This document shows positions 1 through 8,902 of a stretch of 63,644 nt of DNA, piece after piece (the stretch's first letter is position 1; each line of letters opens with the position of its first letter). The translations under genes and the position numbers were made by a program. The notes beneath the pieces were generated by a model. The model saw only the letters and a list, made by a program, of their open reading frames with translations. It made no database searches and was not told the origin of the DNA. Source of the DNA: Vibrio ezurae NBRC 102218 (GTDB lineage Bacteria; Pseudomonadota; Gammaproteobacteria; Enterobacterales; Vibrionaceae); assembly GCF_000467185.1 (NCBI RefSeq), contig NZ_BATM01000052.1:1-63644 (forward strand), in the 5' to 3' direction.

Positions 1-83
1 TTAATTAAGTTTTTAGATTTTATATCTAGGAACAAATACTGGATAAGGCATTTATAAGACCTTGTTTAGTAACAAATTGGTGC

Positions 84-160
84 GGAGTGGTAGTTCAGTT
101 GGTTAGAATACCGGCCTGTCACGCCGGGGGTCGCGGGTTCGAGTCCCGTCCACTCCGCCA
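84..160 (+). tRNA. tRNA-Asp (GTC)
   Basis: A 77-nt cloverleaf can be folded by eye. The acceptor arm GGAGTGG (84-90) pairs with CCACTCC (150-156), followed by discriminator G and an encoded CCA. The anticodon arm carries CTGTCAC, giving anticodon GTC for aspartate. The T arm holds GGTTCGAGTCC. The sequence closely resembles E. coli tRNA-Asp. A terminator follows directly. Accessory genes lie just downstream, a common arrangement beside tRNA genes, but no integrase or duplicated tRNA 3' end is visible. Confidence 0.97.
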
Positions 161-168
161 CTAATAAG

Positions 169-198
169 AAGCCCTAGCAGAAATGCTAGGGCTTTTTT
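169..198 (+). terminator. Rho-independent terminator after tRNA-Asp
   Basis: A perfect 11-bp stem (169-179 with 184-194) around a GAAA loop is followed by a run of T. It sits 8 nt after the tRNA and ends that transcript. Confidence 0.9.
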
Positions 199-322
199 AT
201 TATTAATTGAATGAAACTAAACGTACTTTTCAAGAGATACATAATAATTGACGTATCAGTGGTAGAGCTATTATCACAGCAAAGATAATAAGGTTACGTT
301 AATTATTAGTCTTTATATCACA

Positions 323-892
323 TTATAAAGTTATAATTTTCACACCTAAATTATGTGCTTTTTTCATTTTACTAGTAATTTCATACTTTCCTGTATTTCC
401 CATAAACAAAAAAGATGTCTGACTACTAACTGAACCCATTACTGTTGCGCCTTTACTTTCTAGTAAAGACTTAATTTTTGCTCTAGAGAGTGGGAGGGTT
501 CCTGTCACAGCTACTTTTAAGTCTTTAATATTAATAGTGTTCAGGACTTCATCTAAAGTTGCATATTCACGCTCGAAGTCTTCTATTTGAAGTACCTCTT
601 GTACCCTTTTATGTGCATCTATTTGGCTCTGCTTACGATAATTCCATTCTTCAATTTTTTGTTTAACATAAGGAAAGTCTTGTAGTTCAATAGTATCGCC
701 ATTAGACATAAATACAGTCCAATCACTTTTAATATAACGGATATCCCCATAACGACAATCGATAGCTCTAATTGATATGCCATTTCTAGATAATGCCAAA
801 GGTACTACTTTTCGTGGCCCATTATCTGACCAGGGGTTATTAACAGTAATAGCATCACCAGAATTTACACCTAAAAGTTCAAAAACAGTCAT
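323..892 (-). CDS. Stand-alone BRCT-domain protein (accessory, function unknown)
   Basis: This encodes 189 residues. The C-terminal third (about 124-189) is a BRCT domain like the one closing NAD-dependent DNA ligase: a beta strand ending in VTGTLP, a helix SRAKIKSLLESKGA, then TVMGSVSSQTSFLF. BRCT domains bind phosphopeptides or DNA ends in repair proteins. The N-terminal 120 residues match no family I recognise; they look beta-rich, followed by a helical linker. No ligase, polymerase or nuclease motif is present. It lies 13 bp downstream of another minus-strand orphan, so the two are probably co-transcribed. Base composition is clearly more AT-rich than the surrounding core genes, suggesting acquisition. 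The BRCT call is firm; the role is not known. Confidence 0.8.
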   Translation of the reverse strand: MTVFELLGVNSGDAITVNNPWSDNGPRKVVPLALSRNGISIRAIDCRYGDIRYIKSDWTVFMSNGDTIELQDFPYVKQKIEEWNYRKQSQIDAHKRVQEVLQIEDFEREYATLDEVLNTINIKDLKVAVTGTLPLSRAKIKSLLESKGATVMGSVSSQTSFLFMGNTGKYEITSKMKKAHNLGVKIITL

Positions 893-905
893 AGAATCAA
901 CTCAT

Positions 906-1412
906 TTATCCGTTAATTAGTATTGAAAGAAAGTCCAATTGTGTTGCATGCTTAGTTTCAGATTTACCATTTTTAATAAAATACTCTTGATATGTTACGC
1001 TTCCATAATACATATCACTCTTTGTTTCATCCCACCCCATAGGGTTTGCATACTTTACTTGTATAGATCTTTGACCACAGCGTGAAAGGAGTAAATCACC
1101 TTCATTAAACGAGATTATTGCACCTTGAGTCCATAAATTGATCTTGCGTTTATTTCTAATTCGTTCCATAAAGATCAGGTCTAGGGCTTCTCTAAACGCA
1201 TAGCCAACATCAAAATGCCAATGTTCATTATTCAATGAACCAACTTGTTTTGCTGCATCCCAAGTGACTGCTGGTACAATGAATGGAACTTTCTTATCTT
1301 CATCTAACCGTTCAAATTGCGTTTTACCTTTGTTTTTTCTCGTTTCAATGATGTAGTGGATAGCCTCAATCCCAGCTCCATAACATTGTTTGTCTTTGTT
1401 TTTTAATAACAT
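906..1412 (-). CDS. Hypothetical protein, partner of the BRCT gene
   Basis: This encodes about 168 residues when started at the ATG at 1412, which has a GGA-containing site 8 nt upstream. An in-frame TTG four codons earlier (1424) is less likely. I do not recognise the family. It has no signal peptide or membrane helix. It is rich in aromatic and charged residues, with segments such as VGYAFREALDLIFMERI and a GDLLLSRCGQRSIQV strand region, so it looks like a soluble alpha/beta protein. It precedes the BRCT gene by 13 bp on the same strand, shares its AT-rich composition, and is probably in one operon with it. No catalytic motif is evident. Confidence 0.6.
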   Translation of the reverse strand: MLLKNKDKQCYGAGIEAIHYIIETRKNKGKTQFERLDEDKKVPFIVPAVTWDAAKQVGSLNNEHWHFDVGYAFREALDLIFMERIRNKRKINLWTQGAIISFNEGDLLLSRCGQRSIQVKYANPMGWDETKSDMYYGSVTYQEYFIKNGKSETKHATQLDFLSILING

Positions 1413-1771
1413 TTTATATTCCAAATGAATTCTACTTTTCCTATCATCATGCCAAATAGGTATAAGTGAGGATATGATAGATATTGCAACTCTTAAAAGT
1501 TGCTCAAACGAAAATTTAAGGTAAGAAAATAGAACTGATTTACTTGTTTTCTTTTTCTTATCAGTAATATACCTACATTAGAGTTCTTGAAAGGGTTTAA
1601 AGGTAGCAGCATATCTTAAGGGTATGACATACAGCATATTCTTAAAATATTTATCCTAGATAGCAACTTAAGTACTGCGACAATAATCATACATGCATAA
1701 TTGCGCATCTATGAATCTATTAAGAAGTCAGGTAAAGTCTCTACTCATAAAACATCTAATGAGGATTAGAG
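1413..1771. other. AT-rich spacer between accessory pair and ArsR operon
   Basis: This 359-bp spacer separates divergent units. It must hold the promoter for the minus-strand pair and the promoter of the plus-strand membrane protein–ArsR operon. The one clear structure is the palindrome at 1688-1713, listed separately. I see no small gene, tRNA or terminator here. Confidence 0.6.
1688..1713. promoter_or_regulatory. Candidate ArsR-family operator (26-bp imperfect palindrome)
   Basis: The 26-bp stretch has dyad symmetry: 10 of 13 base pairs match, reading CATA.ATGC..AA on the left half and its complement on the right, centred on AATT. It lies 58 bp before the first gene of the membrane protein–ArsR operon. 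Winged-helix ArsR/SmtB repressors bind symmetrical operators of about this size and usually repress their own operon. The symmetry is seen; binding is inferred. Confidence 0.5.
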
Positions 1772-2044
1772 ATGAAAACGGCACTTAACAACGTGACTAA
1801 GTGGTGTGCGTACAGTCATATGTTTAAGGTGTTTCGCGCCTTGATTAAAGGGGGCGATATTTCAGATCAGACGCGTACAGGACGAAACATTGCGCTGCTG
1901 GGGATATTCTGTCCATTTTTCTGGTATGCCTTGTTTACCGGCGCGAGTAAAGGAGAGTTGGCTTTTCATGCTACGCATTCCGGCATCGTATTTTTAATCG
2001 GTATTGCAATAATGTTTGTCAGCTTACGAAAAAAGAAAGTGTAA
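1772..2044 (+). CDS. Small inner-membrane protein in an ArsR operon
   Basis: This 90-residue protein has two likely transmembrane segments: about 40-57 (NIALLGIFCPFFWYALF) and about 68-85 (HSGIVFLIGIAIMFVSL), ending in a basic RKKKV tail. The N-terminal 35 residues are hydrophilic and probably cytoplasmic. A GAGGATTAGAG ribosome-binding region precedes the ATG. The stop is 3 bp before the ArsR gene, so the two are co-transcribed and the regulator probably controls this protein. I do not recognise a family name. Small membrane proteins of this kind may handle a metal, sulfur species or oxidant, but nothing here decides which. Confidence 0.75.
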   Translation: MKTALNNVTKWCAYSHMFKVFRALIKGGDISDQTRTGRNIALLGIFCPFFWYALFTGASKGELAFHATHSGIVFLIGIAIMFVSLRKKKV

Positions 2045-2047
2045 TCA

Positions 2048-2452
2048 ATGGACGTTCAATATCTAGATGCATTAAAAGCGTTAGCTGAGCCGAATCGGCT
2101 GAAGCTGTTTTGGTTGCTTATCCATGTTGATCAAAAAGTGACTGTCGCGGAAGCGATGGATGTTACTGGAGAGAGCCAATACAACGTATCTCGAAATCTG
2201 AAAATGTTGTTCAAGGCGAAGCTGTTGACTCAAGAGAGGTGCGGTAAGTGGGTGTATTATACCTTAGCGAATCAAGAGTTAGCGCATTGGCAATCTCTTG
2301 TTGAGTCTGTAAAACAATTGCCTAAAGAACAATTTCTTGATGTGACAAGCCGATGCCGATTACGGCTTGAGATGCGAGTTAATGGAGAGTGTGTTGTTGG
2401 TCCAAACAGCGAGCAATGGCTTGAAGTTAAAGATACACTCATAGGTCAATAG
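2048..2452 (+). CDS. ArsR/SmtB-family transcriptional repressor
   Basis: This 134-residue protein starts with the ArsR pattern YLDALKALAEPNRLKLFWLL, followed by a winged helix-turn-helix (about 32-70, with SQYNVSRNLKMLFKAKLLTQERCGKWVYYTL). The domain is followed by about 50 extra residues, longer than the minimal family. Cysteines occur at CGKW, in TSRCRL and in NGECVV, so a thiol- or metal-sensing mechanism is possible, but the classic ELCVCDL metal motif is absent. It directly follows the small membrane protein and probably represses both genes from the palindrome at 1688-1713. The inducer is unknown. Confidence 0.85.
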   Translation: MDVQYLDALKALAEPNRLKLFWLLIHVDQKVTVAEAMDVTGESQYNVSRNLKMLFKAKLLTQERCGKWVYYTLANQELAHWQSLVESVKQLPKEQFLDVTSRCRLRLEMRVNGECVVGPNSEQWLEVKDTLIGQ

Positions 2453-2489
2453 GGCTTAAATAGCCTAAATACGGCTCTGCATAAAGGCT

Positions 2490-2520
2490 TAGGCTAAGTA
2501 CTCAACTCGTACTTAGCCTA
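2490..2520. terminator. Bidirectional hairpin between convergent genes
   Basis: A perfect 12-bp stem (2490-2501 with 2509-2520) with a 7-nt loop lies between the convergent ArsR and transporter genes. There is no long T tract, so termination strength is uncertain. Confidence 0.55.
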
Positions 2521-2528
2521 TATATGAA

Positions 2529-3380
2529 TTACTCAGCCACGCGCTTAATTCGAGAATGAATAAACAGCGCTAGCAGGATAATTGCACCACCGGCCACTAA
2601 GCGGGTCATGTCTACATCGCGGTTCCAGATGGTGACGTTGACGATGAGTCCGGCAGGGATTAAGGCGTTGTTCATTATGGCCAAATAGCCGGGATCGACT
2701 TGGCTTGCGCCTCTATTCCACAGAAAATAGCCTAAACCTGATGCGCCAATACCTAGCCACACCAATACGCCAATTTGTACTGGATCGGTTGGCAGTTCAG
2801 CTTTGCCCCATATTAGCCACGCGATACTAACCACCACTAATGCACCAATATAGAACCAACCAAAAATGTCTTTTTGTGGCATGTCTTCGCGGCTTTCTTT
2901 GAAGTATTTGTAGGCAACCTGTCCAAAAGCAAAACAGAGGTTAGAGCACTGCACCACAAAGAAACCGATCACGTAGTCTTCGGTTAGGTTATCAAAACGA
3001 ATCACCAAGGCACCGAGTACAGCTACAAGAGCGCTTAAAAGGTATAGAGGGTTGAATTGCTTCTTTAATGCGTCGTATATCAAGGTGACGTAAATTGGCG
3101 TGAACACGGTGAACACTAACACTTCAGGTACGGTGAGGAGCAAGAAAGATTGGTAGTAAAAAATGTACATTAAGCCAAGCTGTACACCGCCAATGCCCAT
3201 CAGTTGTAGTGCTTCTTTTTTCTTAACCGCTTTAAGGCGAATAAAAGGTAAAAATACGATAGCGGCTAACGCAATACGTATCCATACCGAGACATAAGCA
3301 TCTACGTGTCCCGCTAAATAAACGCCAATTAAGCTAAATGATAACGACCAGATGATCGTGGTAACGATTAGATATATCAA
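2529..3380 (-). CDS. DMT-superfamily (EamA) transporter
   Basis: This integral membrane protein has about ten hydrophobic helices in two EamA-like halves, typical of drug/metabolite exporters (family length about 290-300). The frame is open up to 3440, but an upstream start would overlap the DUF6314 gene by 58 bp and add a polar segment. The TTG at 3378-3380 is preceded by GAGG at proper spacing, falls 2 bp after the DUF6314 stop, and begins the protein right at its first helix (MIYLIVTTIIWSLSFSLIG), giving 283 residues. It is translationally linked to the upstream gene. Substrate is unknown. Confidence 0.85.
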   Translation of the reverse strand: MIYLIVTTIIWSLSFSLIGVYLAGHVDAYVSVWIRIALAAIVFLPFIRLKAVKKKEALQLMGIGGVQLGLMYIFYYQSFLLLTVPEVLVFTVFTPIYVTLIYDALKKQFNPLYLLSALVAVLGALVIRFDNLTEDYVIGFFVVQCSNLCFAFGQVAYKYFKESREDMPQKDIFGWFYIGALVVVSIAWLIWGKAELPTDPVQIGVLVWLGIGASGLGYFLWNRGASQVDPGYLAIMNNALIPAGLIVNVTIWNRDVDMTRLVAGGAIILLALFIHSRIKRVAE

Positions 3381-3382
3381 AA

Positions 3383-3838
3383 CTACCTCGTATATCGATA
3401 ATGTAAATTTTCTTGTTTGCGTGGGCCGGTGATGGTCCAACTAAATTCAACTGCGTTGTCTTGCCATTGTACTGTGCTACTATAAAGATCATCAGCGCAG
3501 ACATGGGCGGCGTCACTGATCCATTGCTGGGTTTCTGCATGGTAGCTGAGGACAAACAGCTCAACTGCGTTGTTACGACCAAAGCGGCTGTGCAGCAGTT
3601 TTATTTGATGTTCATTTAAGCGCTGCCAAATAAACTCATTTTGAGTATCGACGGTATAGCCATTTTGCTGAAGGGTAAACTGGCCTGCTTCTTTAAAATA
3701 GAGTGTCTGCTGATCGTCAAGCTCACAAGTCACATCACCACTACCTGCGCCGGCCCAACCCATAACGGAATTAGCTCCCGGTTGCGATTGATAGTGGTAG
3801 TGATTAATTTTTTGCAGCTCTTGCCAAAGATCAAACAT
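3383..3838 (-). CDS. DUF6314-like protein
   Basis: This soluble protein of 151 residues reads as a small beta-barrel: alternating strands such as SGDVTCELDDQQTLYFKEAGQF, EFIWQRL and a closing VEFSWTITGPRKQENLHYRYTR. The pattern of a 'tr G.G.. F' start, a central drag through FGRNN...FVLSYH and the terminal GPRK..N...Y strand fits the DUF6314 family. It has no signal peptide. Function is unknown. It is the first gene of a two-gene minus-strand unit with the transporter, whose TTG start follows 2 bp after its stop. Confidence 0.6.
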   Translation of the reverse strand: MFDLWQELQKINHYHYQSQPGANSVMGWAGAGSGDVTCELDDQQTLYFKEAGQFTLQQNGYTVDTQNEFIWQRLNEHQIKLLHSRFGRNNAVELFVLSYHAETQQWISDAAHVCADDLYSSTVQWQDNAVEFSWTITGPRKQENLHYRYTR

Positions 3839-3942
3839 CTTGATTACTCATAATTAAAATCAGTTGCTTACGTTCTATCTCAGAACAAAAGAGATAACTT
3901 ATCGATTGAGTTTGTTATCGCTTCCTATAAATCGTAGCCCAT

Positions 3943-3976
3943 AAAAAATCCGATAATCATGACTGAGTATCGGATT
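3943..3976 (-). terminator. Terminator of the trhP–ferredoxin unit
   Basis: A 9-bp stem (3947-3955 with 3968-3976) is followed, on the minus strand, by a T run complementary to the A tract at 3943-3948. It lies 23 bp after the ferredoxin stop. Confidence 0.8.
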
Positions 3977-3998
3977 TAGAATAGGTTGGTTATCGGTG

Positions 3999-4256
<258 letters not shown>

Positions 4257-5630
4257 TTACTTACCTGATGGGTTACGAGTGTCTTGACCTGGGTTGAGGT
4301 TGCGCATCAATAGAGCGAACTCTAGGTCCATATCTTCAGGAACAGGGATAAACACAAAGTGGCCGTTGCCTTTTGCATCATCTATCGTTTCTGATTTACG
4401 GTTCTCCATTACTTCTAGGCTAAATACGACATTACCTTGTGGCGTCATTAGCTCTAGGCTGTCACCCACCATGAATTTGTTTTTCACTTCAACTTCAGCT
4501 AGGTCACCGCGACGTTTACCTGTGAATTCCCCCACAAATTGCTGAGAATCAGAAACTGAGTAACCGTACTCGTAGTTTTGGTAAGCATCGTGAGTGTGAC
4601 GACGTAGGAAACCTTCTGTGTAACCACGGTGAGCAAGGCTCTCTAGAGTGCCTAGTAGGTTTGGATCAAATGGCTTGCCTTCTACTGCATCGTCGATGGC
4701 TTTACGGTAAACCTGAGCGGTACGCGCACAATAATAGAAAGACTTAGTACGGCCTTCAATTTTCAGTGAGTGTACACCCATTTTAGTGAGACGCTCTACG
4801 TGTTGAACAGCACGTAAATCTTTAGAGTTCATGATGTAAGTACCATGCTCATCTTCAAACGCTGCCATTTTTTCTTCTGGGCGATGAGATTCTGATAGCA
4901 AGATCACTTCATCCGTTGGTTTACCAAGACCTAGCGTGTTGTCTGGGCGCTCTTGGTTTTCAGTCGTTACTGCTTCTTGAATCTCTACGATTTGACCGGC
5001 ATCGTCTTCAGTGGCTTTTTCTGCTTTGTATTCCCAACGACAAGCATTCGTACACGTGCCTTGGTTAGGATCACGTTTATTCATGTAACCAGACAGTAAG
5101 CAGCGACCTGAGTACGCCATGCACAATGCGCCGTGAACAAAGATTTCGAGTTCAGTTTCTGGGCAGTGCTCGCGGATCTCTTCAATTTCTTCCAGTGAAA
5201 GTTCACGAGAAAGAATCACACGCTCAACACCTTGAGTTGACCAGAACTTCACGGTCGCCCAGTTTACAGCATTGGCTTGTACTGATAGGTGAATAGCAAT
5301 ATCAGGGAAAGCTTCACGAACCATCATGATCAGACCAGGATCGGACATGATCAATGCGTCAGGGCCCATTTCTACAACCGGTTTAAGATCGCGAATAAAG
5401 GTTTTTAGCTTAGAGTTATGAGGCTGAATGTTACAAACCACATACAGTTTCTTACCTTGGGCATGAGCTTCGTTGATACCGATTTGCAGGTTTTCGTGGT
5501 TGAACTCGTTGTTACGAACACGAAGGCTGTAGCGTGGTTGGCCTGCGTAAACTGCATCTGCACCATAGGCAAAGGCGTAACGCATGTTTTTAAGGCTACC
5601 GGCAGGAGAAAGTAATTCTGGTTTGAACAT
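4257..5630 (-). CDS. trhP: tRNA 5-hydroxyuridine synthesis protein TrhP (U32 family)
   Basis: This 457-residue protein (E. coli YegQ is similar in length) opens with PELLSPAGSLKNMRYAFAYGADAVYAG, the U32 start. The family signature ELEIFVHGALCMAYSGRCLLS is followed by CTNACRWEY, supplying cysteines for an iron-sulfur cluster, and a KIEGRTKS segment follows. TrhP works with prephenate to hydroxylate U34 of several tRNAs, the first step towards cmo5U. A glutamate-rich insertion (about 205-240) interrupts the core, as in other gamma-proteobacterial members. It is the first gene of a unit with the YfhL-type ferredoxin. The older name is yegQ. Confidence 0.92.
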   Translation of the reverse strand: MFKPELLSPAGSLKNMRYAFAYGADAVYAGQPRYSLRVRNNEFNHENLQIGINEAHAQGKKLYVVCNIQPHNSKLKTFIRDLKPVVEMGPDALIMSDPGLIMMVREAFPDIAIHLSVQANAVNWATVKFWSTQGVERVILSRELSLEEIEEIREHCPETELEIFVHGALCMAYSGRCLLSGYMNKRDPNQGTCTNACRWEYKAEKATEDDAGQIVEIQEAVTTENQERPDNTLGLGKPTDEVILLSESHRPEEKMAAFEDEHGTYIMNSKDLRAVQHVERLTKMGVHSLKIEGRTKSFYYCARTAQVYRKAIDDAVEGKPFDPNLLGTLESLAHRGYTEGFLRRHTHDAYQNYEYGYSVSDSQQFVGEFTGKRRGDLAEVEVKNKFMVGDSLELMTPQGNVVFSLEVMENRKSETIDDAKGNGHFVFIPVPEDMDLEFALLMRNLNPGQDTRNPSGK

Positions 5631-5769
5631 GTTTTTATACTCTATTCTGATTTCAAGTCAGGATCTCGCCACCATGTGCCGAGATATAAGGAGGGCGAAT
5701 TTTACGGGATTGCCGTAATAATCGCCACTAAAAAAGTATCTATGTCACAAATTGTAGTGTCAAAAGCAG

Positions 5770-6678
5770 TTAATTTTGCTCTAAACCACCTAATTCGGTG
5801 TGCAGGTTACCAATCAATGCCAGCAATTCACCGCTCATTAAAGAGAAATCCGCATCAAAACGAGCGGCTTTATCTTCGCGAGGGATATCTTCATTTTGGT
5901 CTTTTAGCTCTTCACCAAATTTTAAACGTTTTAAACTGGCGTCATCAGCCAGTACAAATTCGATGCGCTCTTGCCAGTTTAGCGCCAGCTTAGTGACAAA
6001 TTTATTGGCTTCGATGTGATTGAGAATTTCTTCGCTTTGTAGATCTTGTTGCTTACAGCGGATGATGCCACCGTCTTCAAGCGCGGATTTCAACTCTGCT
6101 TCATCTAAAATCTCAAAACCAGTCGGCTGGCTTTCGCCTTTTATCCATTCTGTCAGGGTTTGTTCAACCGCTTTTTCAGGTAGCGCAGGAACAACCGGTA
6201 AGCTGCCGATGGTTTTTCTAAGCAGTGCTAATGCGTCTTCGGCTTTTTTAGAGCTCGCGGCATCAACGATGATGACGCCATCTTCAACAGATACCAGCAG
6301 ATAAGTCAGTTGGCTACGAGTGAAAGCACGTGGCAGCAAATCCATCAAGACTTCATCTTTAATGGTGTCGCGTTCGGTCTTTTTCAGACGGCGATTTTCT
6401 TGCTGCTCTAACATATCGACTTTATTGGCGACTGCATCATTGACGACAGAAGCAGGAAGTAATTTTTCTTCTTTTTTAGCGCACAACAAAATGCGGTTTT
6501 GCGCCACGTGGCTCAGTAATTGGTCTTGGCCCGGCATAGCGAATGACCAACCAAATTTTTGTTTATCTTGACTACCACAAGGTTTGAACTGAAATTCTTG
6601 AAGCTGTTTTTCTAATGTTTCTGTTTGAATCTCTACTTCACGATTGAAGCGGTAAACTAGACAATTTTTAAACCACAT
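5770..6678 (-). CDS. rdgC: Recombination-associated protein RdgC
   Basis: This 302-residue protein begins [14 protein letters not shown], the standard RdgC start, and keeps family blocks such as [31 protein letters not shown] and [13 protein letters not shown]. RdgC forms a ring-shaped dimer that encircles DNA and restrains RecA filament formation and exchange. Length equals E. coli RdgC (303). It is divergent from phoB, with 184 bp between the starts. Confidence 0.95.
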   Translation of the reverse strand: MWFKNCLVYRFNREVEIQTETLEKQLQEFQFKPCGSQDKQKFGWSFAMPGQDQLLSHVAQNRILLCAKKEEKLLPASVVNDAVANKVDMLEQQENRRLKKTERDTIKDEVLMDLLPRAFTRSQLTYLLVSVEDGVIIVDAASSKKAEDALALLRKTIGSLPVVPALPEKAVEQTLTEWIKGESQPTGFEILDEAELKSALEDGGIIRCKQQDLQSEEILNHIEANKFVTKLALNWQERIEFVLADDASLKRLKFGEELKDQNEDIPREDKAARFDADFSLMSGELLALIGNLHTELGGLEQN

Positions 6679-6802
6679 AGTGTGTCCCTGTATTGCGATG
6701 GGGAAAATCTAATGATAAATGAAGCCCCATCTTAGTGCCTAGTACAAATTTCACCTTGCTCAATGAATTTATTATGATTTTTTGTTTTCAATCGCCACAA
6801 AA

Positions 6803-6820
6803 GTGTCATAATTTATCTGG
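6803..6820 (+). promoter_or_regulatory. Candidate Pho box upstream of phoB
   Basis: The sequence GTGTCAT-AATT-TATCTGG has the 7-4-7 layout of a PhoB site (consensus CTGTCAT, 4 bp, CTGTCAT). The first half matches 6 of 7; the second is weak. It lies 43 bp before the phoB start. Autoregulation of phoBR by PhoB is known in enteric bacteria and vibrios; use of this site is inferred. Confidence 0.4.
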
Positions 6821-6862
6821 ATAATACGCGGAGTCGATAAACAGTTGAGGTTATGAAACAAT

Positions 6863-7552
6863 ATGTCTAAAAGAATCCTAGTAGTAGAGGATGAGGCTCC
6901 GATCCGTGAAATGCTTTGTTTTGTGCTGGAGCAAAAAGGTTATACGACAGTTGAAGCCGAAGACTATGACACCGCAGTTAGCATGCTAAAAGAACCGTTC
7001 CCAGATCTTATTCTTTTGGACTGGATGTTACCTGGCGGCACGGGCATTAATTTCATCAAGCATCTCAAACGTGATGAAATGACTCGCAATATACCCGTAG
7101 TAATGCTAACCGCTCGTGGTGAAGAAGAAGACAAAGTGAAAGGCCTTGAAGTTGGCGCTGATGATTACATTACTAAGCCATTCTCACCAAAAGAGTTAAT
7201 TGCTCGTCTTAAAGCGGTTATCCGTCGTGCATCTCCTACGTCAACGGAAGAAGCCATTGATGTTAGAGGCTTACGTTTAGATCCTGTATCACACCGTGTT
7301 ACCGCCAATGATCAACCATTGGATATGGGACCAACCGAATTTAAAATGTTGCACTTTTTCATGACTCACCAAGAGCGCGTGTACAGTCGTGAGCAGCTAT
7401 TGAACCATGTTTGGGGTACGAATGTTTATGTTGAAGATAGAACCGTAGACGTTCATATCCGTCGCTTGCGCAAAGCGCTTGAAGCTAGTGAGCATCATAA
7501 ACTCGTTCAAACTGTACGTGGTGCAGGTTACCGATTCTCGACTAAAGCCTAA
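6863..7552 (+). CDS. phoB: Phosphate-regulon response regulator PhoB
   Basis: This 229-residue OmpR/PhoB-type regulator has a receiver domain (about 1-120) with acidic pocket E9/D10, phosphoacceptor D53 in [10 protein letters not shown] and lysine in [11 protein letters not shown] winged helix follows (about 130-228) with the typical [14 protein letters not shown] recognition helix. Phosphorylated by PhoR when phosphate is low, it activates pst, ppk and other Pho genes by binding Pho boxes. phoR follows 36 bp downstream and the pst genes come next, so the module is self-contained. Confidence 0.97.
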   Translation: MSKRILVVEDEAPIREMLCFVLEQKGYTTVEAEDYDTAVSMLKEPFPDLILLDWMLPGGTGINFIKHLKRDEMTRNIPVVMLTARGEEEDKVKGLEVGADDYITKPFSPKELIARLKAVIRRASPTSTEEAIDVRGLRLDPVSHRVTANDQPLDMGPTEFKMLHFFMTHQERVYSREQLLNHVWGTNVYVEDRTVDVHIRRLRKALEASEHHKLVQTVRGAGYRFSTKA

Positions 7553-7588
7553 CCAGCAGGCTTATCGATCTTTGGAGTTTGCCTTTAG

Positions 7589-8902
7589 ATGGTAGAAAAA
7601 CTGACATGGAGAAGGCTGGCTTTAGAGCTGGCTTTTTTTTATACCCCTTGGGTATTACTTGGATGGCTTGTAGGTTACATGCCATGGATGCTGCTGATTG
7701 CGACTTTGTTGCAGTTAGGATGGCACCTGCACAATCAAATCCGATTCTCACAATGGCTATGGAATGACAAGCGTCTTTCGCCACCCTCAAGCTCGGGTAA
7801 TTGGGAGCCATTATTTAATGGTATGTACCGATTACAGCAGCGTCAACGTCGCAAAAGAAAAGAACTGACTGGGCTCATTCGCCGTTTTAGAAACGGAGCT
7901 GAATCACTGCCAGATGCGGTGGTGGTATTTCGTGATGAAGGCAATATTGTTTGGTGTAACCGACTGGCGCAGCAGTTGCTGGGATTTCGCTGGCCAGAAG
8001 ACAGTGAATTGCCTATCACCAACCTATTGCGCACACCTGACTTTATTAAGTATTTAAATAAAAATGACTTCTCAGAGCCACTAGAAATACGCTCACCATT
8101 GAATGTAGAACGCATTTTAGAGCTGCGTATTGTGCCGTACACCGATGGTGAACACTTGATGGTAGTGCGTGATGTCTCTCAACTTAAAACTTTAGAGGGC
8201 ATGCGTCGTAACTTCTTTGCAAACGTTTCTCATGAGTTGCGTACACCAATGACGGTATTGCAAGGTTACTTAGAAATGACGGCCGATCCTGACATGCTTA
8301 TTGGACCTATGTGGCCGAAAGCTCACGGGGTGATGACTGAACAACTTAACCGTATGAATAGCCTCGTTGATCAGCTTCTCACTTTGTCAAAGATCGAGGC
8401 AGCTCCTATGGGGGCGGGCGATGATACTGTTGATGTGCCACAAATGTTGCAGATCTTAGAAAAAGAAGCACAGGCATTAAGTGGCAAAAATGAGCATCAA
8501 TTAACCTTTGATGTGGATACCTCTTTGAAAATCATCGGTGATGAAGATCAAATGCGCAGTGCGATTTCAAACTTGGTGTATAACGCGGTTAAATACACTC
8601 CGCCGGGTTCACACATTGAGGTGACTTGGCGTGAAACTCTTCAAGGGGCTTGGTTACAAGTCGCAGATACTGGCGAGGGCATTGAACCACAACATTTACA
8701 TCGATTGACTGAGCGTTTCTATCGTGTGGACAAAGCACGTTCACGGGAAACGGGAGGCAGTGGTTTGGGACTGGCGATTGTGAAGCACACCTTGAGTCAC
8801 CATGATTCACAGTTAGAGATCCAAAGTGAGGTAGGTAAAGGAAGTCGATTCTCTTTCGTGCTACCAAAACGTCTTATCTCTCGAGAGTTGATAGAGCAAT
8901 GA
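7589..8902 (+). CDS. phoR: Phosphate-regulon sensor histidine kinase PhoR
   Basis: This 437-residue protein has two close N-terminal membrane segments (about 10-50), a PAS region (about 95-200, with [17 protein letters not shown]), a HisKA domain with H215 in [13 protein letters not shown], and a HATPase domain with the N box ([17 protein letters not shown]), G1 (DTGEGI) and G2 ([10 protein letters not shown]). It lacks a periplasmic sensor domain, as expected: PhoR reads phosphate status through the Pst transporter and PhoU. It overlaps the next gene by 4 bp (ATGA). Confidence 0.96.
   Translation: MVEKLTWRRLALELAFFYTPWVLLGWLVGYMPWMLLIATLLQLGWHLHNQIRFSQWLWNDKRLSPPSSSGNWEPLFNGMYRLQQRQRRKRKELTGLIRRFRNGAESLPDAVVVFRDEGNIVWCNRLAQQLLGFRWPEDSELPITNLLRTPDFIKYLNKNDFSEPLEIRSPLNVERILELRIVPYTDGEHLMVVRDVSQLKTLEGMRRNFFANVSHELRTPMTVLQGYLEMTADPDMLIGPMWPKAHGVMTEQLNRMNSLVDQLLTLSKIEAAPMGAGDDTVDVPQMLQILEKEAQALSGKNEHQLTFDVDTSLKIIGDEDQMRSAISNLVYNAVKYTPPGSHIEVTWRETLQGAWLQVADTGEGIEPQHLHRLTERFYRVDKARSRETGGSGLGLAIVKHTLSHHDSQLEIQSEVGKGSRFSFVLPKRLISRELIEQ

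Noticed and set aside
84..1771. Genomic island integrated at tRNA-Asp
   Set aside because: No integrase and no duplicate of the tRNA 3' end were found within the first 1.8 kb, so an integrated element cannot be supported, only accessory content.
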